Assembly: GCA_910592205.1 (NCBI GenBank)
Contig: CAJVPJ010001163.1
Location: forward strand, 1 to 11,801
DNA length: 11,801 nt
DNA from: Paraglomus occultum
Taxonomy: Eukaryota > Glomeromycota > Glomeromycetes > Paraglomerales > Paraglomeraceae
Direction: 5' to 3'
Shown here: piece by piece, positions 1 through 6,105 of the stretch
Numbering within the stretch: position 1 is the stretch's first letter
How the letters are laid out: each line of letters starts with the position of its first letter
Position numbers and translations under genes: made by a program
Notes under the pieces: model-generated
Told to the model about the DNA's origin: nothing
The model's database searches: none
Seen by the model: only the letters and a program-made list of their open reading frames with translations

Positions 1-488
1 AATAATTTGTACTATTACTATATTATATTCTATCTAATACTAAATAATTCCTCTTTTAACATAATATTATAGTAATAATAATAATGATCAACTGATTGCT
101 TGGGATGAAATGGGTGGATTTACATTGTAAGAAAATGATGAGTCACATGCAGCACAAGAGGTAATTATAAATAAGCCAAATTTGTCTGCTTAAAGTTATT
201 ATATACCTTGTTCACAACTTAATCTTAATATGAAATTTAATCTCACTGGTTTTATCTGCTCATTCATTTGCAGTCTATGCATTGACTCTGATCATTATAT
301 TATATATATGTGACATAAATGCTGACTTATATGTCTTTGAAGGTAGTAATATATGCATACTGTGTATAACATGTGGCACCAATTGTTAGGTTTACATTTT
401 TGAATACAGGGTAGCATTTTTATTTTAAGCTGAATGGAGAAAGGTGCAATAAAATCTGTTTGATTAATCATCAGTTCTAGTATTGTAA
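1..488. other. AT-rich spacer, no supported gene
   Basis: This stretch is strongly AT-rich with stops in all frames. A short coding-looking patch lies near 80-160, where a + frame reads DQLIAWDEMGG before a TAA and is followed by a GT-like donor at about 163. It is too short to call an exon and I do not recognise it. No RNA gene or clear repeat is visible. Confidence 0.5.
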
Positions 489-1676
489 ACCGGTTTTGAA
501 CTTACGCAAGTCGAGCAATCAGATCTCTCGGCATTGTATAATATGCTATTAAAGGAAGATGTTAAAAAATTACAGGTAAGCGGTTTAATACTCAATTCAA
601 AACTATCTGAGGTAAACCAGGCAAAAGATCTTATCGAGAGTTATTATTTATGCGTAATATTTGGGGTGGATTGAAAATTAAAAACGGATGATACTTTTGA
701 TTCTGATGCCGAATTAGCCAAATTAGATGCGGCCGAAACTGTCAATCTAGCTAAATATAATAATTGAGTTGAACGTGGTAATACTTTACTGAACGGTTGA
801 GGATTGAAAAAATGATGATGGTAATTTCTTTAATGAGGAAGCAGTAAAGAGCTATTTAAAAGGAATCAAAGATTCTTTGGAATCAGTGGGACGGGGATTA
901 AATCCGGTGGAACAAAATGAATTAGACCAAATTAATCATTATATTAATATTAAGAATGGTCCAGCCTCTCGAAAGGAGAATTCTGCGATGGAACTGAAAG
1001 CGGCCTTAGGAGTCAAAACTAATGTGTTCAGAAATTTAACTAAAAAATGAACCAATTATTCGCAAAATATTGATTTTAAAATTAAGGCCGATAAAATTAA
1101 AAAACTGGCTGATAAAGTTAATCTAAATCGAAGCTCTGATAATTAAATACTGTAAAGACACGCTAGCTAAAAAACCCGAAATAACTGATAATACTTATGA
1201 TCTTCCGGGAACCAATGCTAACAATCGAGATTGACTGGATTGATTCTTTACTCGGGATCCGGAAGTAGTGGCGGGAACGATTCTTTACAAGAATTAAAAG
1301 CGGATAGTAAACTCAAAGAAGGCATCTTAGCAGAGATAAAAGATTATAAAAATAGTAAAAATAAACTAATCTTGTTAGACCGCACCATTTATGGAGATGA
1401 GAAAAACTTTACTGAAGAGGGAATTATTAAATACTATAGTGAAAAGTTAGGAGGTCAAATCAAGAAGTATGACAAGCCCTTTATATTATATTTAAGGATA
1501 GTGAACCACAAGAAGTGTTCTGAAGAATCAATAATCCTTTTGCTTGAGCTGGAGGAGGAATTCTTTTATTACTCAGCAGTATTGTTTGAGCCATCTGGAA
1601 AAGAAAACTCCTGGCTCAATGATGAAACTCCCCTGCTGAACTAGAAGAAGAGGATGATGAAGAGGATGATGATTAA
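489..1676 (+). pseudogene. Broken gene in the TGA=Trp code, likely from a Mollicutes endobacterium
   Basis: With TGA read as Trp, a continuous protein can be followed through five pieces: 489-~800 (frame 3), ~790-1143 (frame 1), ~1127-1290 (frame 2), ~1289-1490 (frame 1) and ~1482-1673 (frame 3), ending at TAA 1674. Each piece is Lys/Asp/Glu-rich and mostly soluble-looking. The last holds one membrane helix (about 1548-1598, starting AWAGGGILLLLSS and followed by WKRK) and ends in an Asp/Glu tail encoded by GAA/GAT repeats. TGA falls at 672, 765, 805, 1048, 1232, 1241, 1521, 1545, 1587, 1620 and 1623, against a single TGG at 1596; no TAA or TAG interrupts the chosen path. Mollicutes use TGA as Trp, and Mollicutes-related endobacteria live in Glomeromycotina, so I infer transfer to the fungal nucleus followed by decay. 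The function is not recognised. A mitochondrial source (also TGA=Trp) is the main alternative. Confidence 0.72.
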
Positions 1677-1679
1677 TAA

Positions 1680-1808
1680 TGATATGATTGTTTATTCTGC
1701 CAGTCTTTCTTGGTTTATTCTGTGTTGGTATTAATGTTCGTTTATGGTTTATTATTTTTCGTTCTTCTTGATAAATTCATAATAATAAGTAAATTTTTCT
1801 TGATTTAG
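1680..1808 (+). pseudogene. Possible second hydrophobic ORF fragment after the foreign gene
   Basis: Directly after the double stop TAA-TAA (1674-1679), the same frame stays open for about 42 codons if the TGA at 1680 is read through, ending at TAG 1806. The predicted peptide is very hydrophobic, with stretches such as VYSVLVLMFVYGLLFFVLLD that look like a membrane segment. It could be the start of the next gene in the same bacterial insert, or simply T-rich DNA, which always encodes Phe/Leu/Val. The only ATG is internal (1734). I lean slightly towards chance. Confidence 0.25.
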
Positions 1809-2099
1809 ATATTTCTAGAGAGTTTGGGTCATTGATTTTAAAAACAGGCATTTTTTCCCCTTCAAAATACTTCTAATGATACTGTAGTTCTTGGGTTCCA
1901 TAGTAATAGTTGGTCTAATGTAAATTAGTTTCATATTAATATTTTTATATAGAGATAATCCTATATTAATCCTGTTATGGTTTATATATATATTCATCAC
2001 CTTCTGGTATGATAAAGTGAACATTAAAATAACAAGTCCATAACTTATGAATACAGTACATGGTATTACATCACATCACAACCAGTCCCTCATTTATAG
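1809..2099. other. AT-rich spacer
   Basis: I see no coding, RNA or repeat signal here. The segment separates the TGA=Trp fragment from the repeat-family pseudogene. The short minus-strand open frame within it has low-complexity content and no recognisable motif. Confidence 0.5.
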
Positions 2100-2137
2100 A
2101 ATGTTCACTTTGTCTGGTTTTGTTGCAGCATGCCCCA
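2100..2137 (-). repeat. 38-bp repeat, copy 1 (inverted partner at 11730-11767)
   Basis: The reverse complement of 2100-2137 is identical over 38 bases to 11730-11767. It contains GGGGCATGCTGCAACAAAAC. Weaker similarity continues on one side: 2083-2097 matches the partner's flank at about 13 of 15 positions (CTCATTTAT shared) after a roughly 10-base length difference. It abuts the 3' end of the minus-strand repeat-family pseudogene, and in that direction reads GHAATKPDKVNI, so it is probably part of the same dispersed family. Confidence 0.8.
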
Positions 2138-3027
2138 ATTTAGTATATCCAGGTACCATGAATTTAATTCAATACTTTCATAATATCCGCAAAGTACTAA
2201 ATATAAATAAAATCAAATAGTGGCATTGTTTTTATTCTGTCCACCCGTGTTATCGCAAGTAACCTTCAAATGCTTTTCGCCTTTATTCAGTCGTTTAATC
2301 CCATCGAATACCATGCTCAGCGTACCATTAGGACCCTTGCCGATAATTTCGTCTTCATCAAGAACGTAATTAATTTGTTCGCGTGCTGCTTCATCTTGAA
2401 TACCAAATAAATGCACTTTACGCGGACCGAGATAATAAATTTTACTTGTTGGTCGGAATGGGGTACGTGAACGGTTTGCGCTCAATCGTAACTGTAATGA
2501 GCAGTCGCGTCAATACTATAATAATTAGCTTTACCAAGATAATTCTCGTCTACTAATTTCCTTTGTTGCTCTGCTAATTTCGTATTTTGTTGTAATAATT
2601 TCTCTCTAATTTAGCTTTAACTAAATGTTCATTATACTGTAAACCATTCCTGGCACGTGTCACATAAATCCGTTCTTGGACTCATAATTTGAATATAAGG
2701 CGTTAATTAGTGCCATAGCTTGCGAAACGCATCATATTTTAACAATTTCTATGTGGCAATAAAATTGCGATAGACCGATATAACTCGTTTCGGCTGGCAA
2801 TAATGTAAGCGATTGAGTAATGCGATTAACATTTCTACCAGGACTTGACAACCCATGAATTCCAGCATAGTTTTCGAGAAAATTCTTCACGGCAGTAGCA
2901 ACGTTTATATCAATGATTATTTTGGTTTTTCATCGCGACACTCGTTTTATGTTACCATAAACGCGCGGTATTATATCATTCGCTGCCAGATGATTTCTGA
3001 CATTTTCGAAGTGCGTGCGACCAACTT
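2138..3027 (-). pseudogene. Frameshifted copy of a 'DN..GQNKNN' repeat-family (DUF7869-like) protein
   Basis: Reading the minus strand from 3027 down, successive frames give NVRNHLAANDII and YGNIKRVSR (near 2960-3010), NFLENYAGIHG and GRNVNRITQSLTLLPAETSY (about 2770-2890), MSPRTDLCDTC (2652-2684), NEHLVKAKLERNYYN (about 2592-2640), YYSIDATAHYSYD (2485-2523), a long piece with GPRKVHLFGIQ and CDNTGGQNKNNATI (2216-2483), and GYYESIELN/MVPGYTK (about 2140-2190). This order matches, from memory, a large family in Rhizophagus and other eukaryotes with a conserved PRTDLC and HADNC.GQNKNN signature. I believe its C-terminal part is Pfam DUF7869, possibly an RNase H-like transposase-type fold. At least four frameshifts and in-frame stops (including TGA at 2215-2213) make it non-functional. 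A mobile-element origin is inferred from copy number in the family, not shown here. Confidence 0.7.
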
Positions 3028-3029
3028 AT

Positions 3030-4027
3030 TAAGATAAGTTTTCTACAGAGAAGCGTATGCCGATTTCAGTTCGCTTATTAGTACGCGTTTTAAATCGCTT
3101 TCAACTGGGCCATTAAAAATATATCTTGTTCAGATCTAGAGAGAGCTTTACATAATTCAGCAAATCCCTCTCTTGGGAGCATTGTTGAACAGCCACAATT
3201 GCAACCTGTCTCCAGGAAACGTATTGCTTTTCATATTCGGTGAAACCGCCATAATTAGAATTTTTTATATACAGTATTCCTATGTATACAGTATATAATT
3301 TCATCATTCTAATTTTGGAAGATTTCAGAAAACTCATTCTTTTGCAACTTAATCAGTTCTCTAGCTTATTTGCCATTTTCTATCATCAACATTTTTTGAT
3401 AACCAGTAAAACCATATTCCGTTCTATGAATAACAATAATATTTTCTGAAAAATCCATTTCGCAGCTGCCAGCACAAGCATATATCTTTGCGGTGTGTTT
3501 GTACAGCTGCCTTTTTCAATAATCATTTTAATTAGGAAGCTTGTCAAGGCTCAATTGACGCAAAATGTAATAGGCTGGTGTAATGGTTGATAGCTAAATG
3601 TTTATGCTGTAGATTTGGCTGTAAAGCTCATGTACGGTACTAATTATAATGGAGCTGTAAAGTTGTCTATCCTTTATTATTGATGACTGTACCGTAAACG
3701 ACGATCGTGCCTCTAATGTTGTGAAATGGCTGACCCTTCCAGCCATATATATGATATATGCAATTCGTGGTTGTCATGGACAAAGATATGATTAGGCCCC
3801 AATCACGAATAAGATAAGAACATTTATCACGTGAACGTAGGGTTGGTGATCGCACGATTAAAGTTTTTATCGTCGATATTTGCAATCCACAACACTGTTT
3901 TAACTTTCCAAGATGTCAGAAGAACATACCACATTTCTTCCAAGTAATGTTTGTCACAGAGGTGAGTTAGCAAAAGTTTTGTTTCCACCGGTTTAGCTTG
4001 TGTCGATTATGAGTTATGATTTGTAGA
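3030..4027. other. Spacer with no supported gene
   Basis: The minus strand between about 3113 and 3337 carries an open frame (EYEKQYVSWRQVAIVAVQQC) that might be an upstream remnant of the neighbouring repeat-family gene, but it has no family motif. Another minus frame at 3667-3885 is also unrecognised. No tRNA, rRNA or long repeat is evident. Confidence 0.4.
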
Positions 4028-4047
4028 ATACTGGGCAAGCCCAGTAT
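4028..4047. repeat. 20-bp palindrome
   Basis: ATACTGGGCAAGCCCAGTAT consists of two 9-base complementary arms around AA. It could form a small hairpin or cruciform. No gene adjoins it, and the element TACTGGG recurs once at about 4153. Its role is unknown. Confidence 0.6.
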
Positions 4048-4442
4048 CGAGAATTGAAATCTGTTGAGTAGCAAAAGCACGAATTGTGATCAACCACACG
4101 TGTTCACGAAAAGCCAATATCGAGGATTAGACGATCGAGACTTTTGATGCGTACTGGGTTTACGAACCAACTAAAAATTCAAGCAATAACGCTTTGAAAA
4201 CTAACATGCTTAATGTTTAAACCTTATATCGAAAAGAACTTTAAGCTAGCAGAACCAAAGTCTTTAATCCAAGTATAATAATAAATACTTTGCTTGCCCT
4301 TCTTGATGTTCTTGACAAAAGAAGCATCAAGTCTTGTATGTCATTATTCTTCTAAAAAAGCAAAAGGGACACTGAAACAGTAATCGTTGCGATGTTTTTT
4401 CTATGCAATCACGCTGTCGGAAACGATGCAACTGGTTGTGAC

Positions 4443-4525
4443 TATATAGAGGGTTTTCTACGCGTTCAATTGCCATTGGTCCTTAAAATGTGCTTATAAA
4501 GAGGGTGGTGACTATAAGGAGGGTT
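4443..4525 (+). repeat. Three copies of TATAnnGAGGGT, with a longer repeat GTGACTATA..GAGGGTT
   Basis: TATATAGAGGGT, TATAAAGAGGGT and TATAAGGAGGGT lie at about 4443, 4495 and 4513. The first and third are also preceded by GTGAC, giving a roughly 18-base imperfect direct repeat. Just downstream, AATATTC (4530-4536) and GAATATT (4546-4552) form a short inverted repeat around CATGCATAC. Such clustered terminal-looking motifs can mark a DNA-transposon end, but I found no opposite end in the window. Confidence 0.4.
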
Positions 4526-4552
4526 GGCGAATATTCCATGCATACGAATATT

Positions 4553-5151
4553 ATTACGTCATGCGGCGAGTTGAATTAATGTAATTAGTTAATATTAAAA
4601 TAATTAAATCCCATTGGCAGGGAAGGCCAAACGACCGTTCTTATATTGTTATTATAGTTTTTTAATTTGTAGAATATTTACAAGCCAAGCTTCAATCTTC
4701 CCAATGCCAAAACTAATGTTGGTGGTCTTTGCACAAAGTATTCATAAATTGGGTTTGCTTATTTACTTAGTTAAATATGGAAAGTGCTTGCTAATATTAG
4801 AAACGTTATGGAGTGTAAGAACAAAGAATGCGATTTGTAACACATAAAATGTTTGCTGCTTTTTCACTTTTAACTTTGTCTGGTCTTTTCCCCAATTATA
4901 AGACCAAGCAATGGGGAAACTTAACTGATACTCAATACTAAGTCTTTGGGTTAACCAACGTAACATGAAAATAAATTTGTCAGACACAAGAATGTTGATG
5001 CAAACATTCTACTCGAATACTACTATATAAGGTACAGTACATTATAGCCATGCATTCCGTGCAAATTGCTATCGCTATCATAATAACCGAAACAAATAAT
5101 CTTTTTGAAGAATAATCTTGGCCCATTATTCTAGTTTTGTCACCCTTTTAA
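4553..5151. other. AT-rich spacer with a possible third partial repeat copy
   Basis: No gene can be supported. At 4873-4897, ACTTTGTCTGGT is followed by a short gap and CCCCAATT. This is the same order as in the 38-bp repeat region at 2107-2140 but lacks about nine bases, so it may be a decayed third copy in direct orientation. Open frames on both strands here lack starts and recognisable motifs. Confidence 0.35.
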
Positions 5152-5628
5152 ACTACTAATAGGGAAAATGAAAGATCATACCGCACACACGAGCCATGAG
5201 AAATTCGCAAACCCCGGGTAGTCCCAGACAAAACTACTTGGTACCGGTTAAAGAAAAGTCCGTCCCGTGTTGTCTTAAAACGGTTAAGCTTTCTGATACA
5301 CTCGACGCCATTGTCGGTTAACAATAAACGCTTGTGTGGACAAAGACTTATTTGTGCTTTGTGTGATACGAAATGCAAGGAAATAGCGTCTATTCACCAT
5401 ATCAGTGTTGTTTATCACGTGATTGTGCACAATGACACATTTAACGGAGTATCAACAGGTTTTATAATAATAGTTGGGGGAAAGGAAAGCTTCTTACACA
5501 TTAGAAATAAGCCCCTCACTCAATCATTGTCTGATAATGAATGGACTGATTTAATATGTAATGCAATCAAAATAACCAAGATTAATATTAAACTCAATTC
5601 CTATCAAGATTGTGTACGTTATGTTTAG
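5152..5628 (+). CDS. Unrecognised open frame, no ATG, possibly a decayed gene
   Basis: The frame is open for 142 codons from 5200 to the TAG at 5626, and for 158 codons from 5152 if one TGA at 5197 is ignored. That is long for DNA this AT-rich. The composition looks protein-like: a basic start (TTWYRLKKSPSRVVLKRL), a cysteine cluster with spacing C-x5-C-x2-C-x3-C (CGQRLICALCDTKC) that could bind a metal, a hydrophobic patch (GFIIIVGG), then ordinary mixed residues. There is no ATG near the beginning and no obvious splice acceptor. I do not recognise a family. It may be an exon, an old mobile-element fragment, or chance; the reverse strand is also open over part of it. It ends about 475 bp upstream of the PH-domain gene on the same strand. 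Confidence 0.3.
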
Positions 5629-5736
5629 AAAAAATATGTGGTTATCAGACCATGTTAATACTGCATAGCGTCTTCCCCCACCACAGACAATGTCGACTAA
5701 ATTCGAATACACAATAAAAAGCATCACAAAGAGGCT

Positions 5737-5768
5737 AACCATTATATCAACCATTAACCATTAACCAT
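5737..5768 (+). repeat. Short AACCATT tandem repeat
   Basis: AACCATT occurs at 5737-5743, then as adjacent copies at 5749-5755 and 5756-5762, plus a partial copy at 5763-5768. It is a seven-base microsatellite in the upstream region of the PH-domain gene. It is not a telomeric unit. Confidence 0.7.
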
Positions 5769-5783
5769 ACCCTAAGGATGATC

Positions 5784-5813
5784 CCCAATTGTCACCCAAT
5801 TGTCACCCAATTG
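5784..5813 (+). promoter_or_regulatory. Three tandem CCAAT boxes at 11-bp spacing
   Basis: The unit CCCAATTGTCA is repeated at 5784 and 5795, with a third partial copy at 5806, placing CCAAT at 5785, 5796 and 5807. CCAAT is the core site of the fungal Hap2/3/5 (CBC) complex. The sites lie about 300 bp upstream of the start codon of the PH-domain gene, and an 11-bp step puts them on nearly the same DNA face. Whether they act as promoter elements is inferred; simple tandem duplication alone could explain them. Confidence 0.45.
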
Positions 5814-6105
5814 CCAAACAATCACCAATAAATACACCCATAAGCACACCTGCATTAAATTCGCCTAAACGAATTTTTTGTCACCAAACCCACTCACTCT
5901 TACCATTGACTTGGCCCCAACATTCCCTTCCTAATACTCACATATATTTAACTAAACCCTCCCCTTCCCCTCCTTATTTTAATTATTTAATACCATCACT
6001 CCCAGGTTGTCTACTCGCCCTCGTTTACTCATCTGAAAATTTATACCTTTATGCATAGATAGACTTATATACAATATATACATACTCATACGTATATCAT
6101 AGACT
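5814..6105 (+). promoter_or_regulatory. Promoter and 5' leader of the PH-domain gene
   Basis: The + strand is conspicuously C/T-rich (for example 5954-5973, CCCTCCCCTTCCCCTCCTT-like). Such pyrimidine tracts often precede transcription starts in fungal genes. TATATA-type stretches occur at about 5941 and 6066-6079. The leader ends at the start codon 6106, which has A at -3, G at +4 and an in-frame TAG at 6100-6102. The exact start of transcription cannot be read from sequence. Confidence 0.45.

Noticed and set aside
307-321. 14-base match ATGTGACATAAATG shared with about 11774-11787
   Set aside because: In DNA this AT-rich, a 14-base match is expected about by chance in a window of this size, and the flanks do not align convincingly.
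1231-1644. A 137-aa standard-code gene starting at TTG 1231
   Set aside because: It has no ATG, its beginning and end read better in other frames with TGA=Trp, and it is one slice of the larger broken gene.
489-1676. Nuclear insertion of mitochondrial DNA as the source of the TGA=Trp fragment
   Set aside because: It fits the code, but the Lys/Glu-rich soluble protein with a C-terminal anchor and acidic tail does not resemble any standard fungal mitochondrial gene. Kept only as an alternative.
3113-3337. Minus-strand open frame as the N-terminal part of the repeat-family gene
   Set aside because: No motif of the family is visible and the frame is separated by stops; it may be chance.
3574-3592. 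tRNA-like A box (TGGTGTAATGGTT) hinting at a tRNA or SINE
   Set aside because: No B box, acceptor stem or anticodon arm follows at the right distance.
4614-4847. Plus-strand open frame of 77 codons
   Set aside because: No ATG start, hydrophobic T-rich composition, and no recognisable motif.
5768-5776. Telomere-like ACCCTAAG
   Set aside because: A single copy only; no array.
5789-6058. Open frame over the CCAAT repeats and C/T-rich leader
   Set aside because: Composition is dictated by the repeats and the pyrimidine tract (Pro/Ser/Leu), with no ATG; it lies in the promoter and leader of the PH-domain gene.
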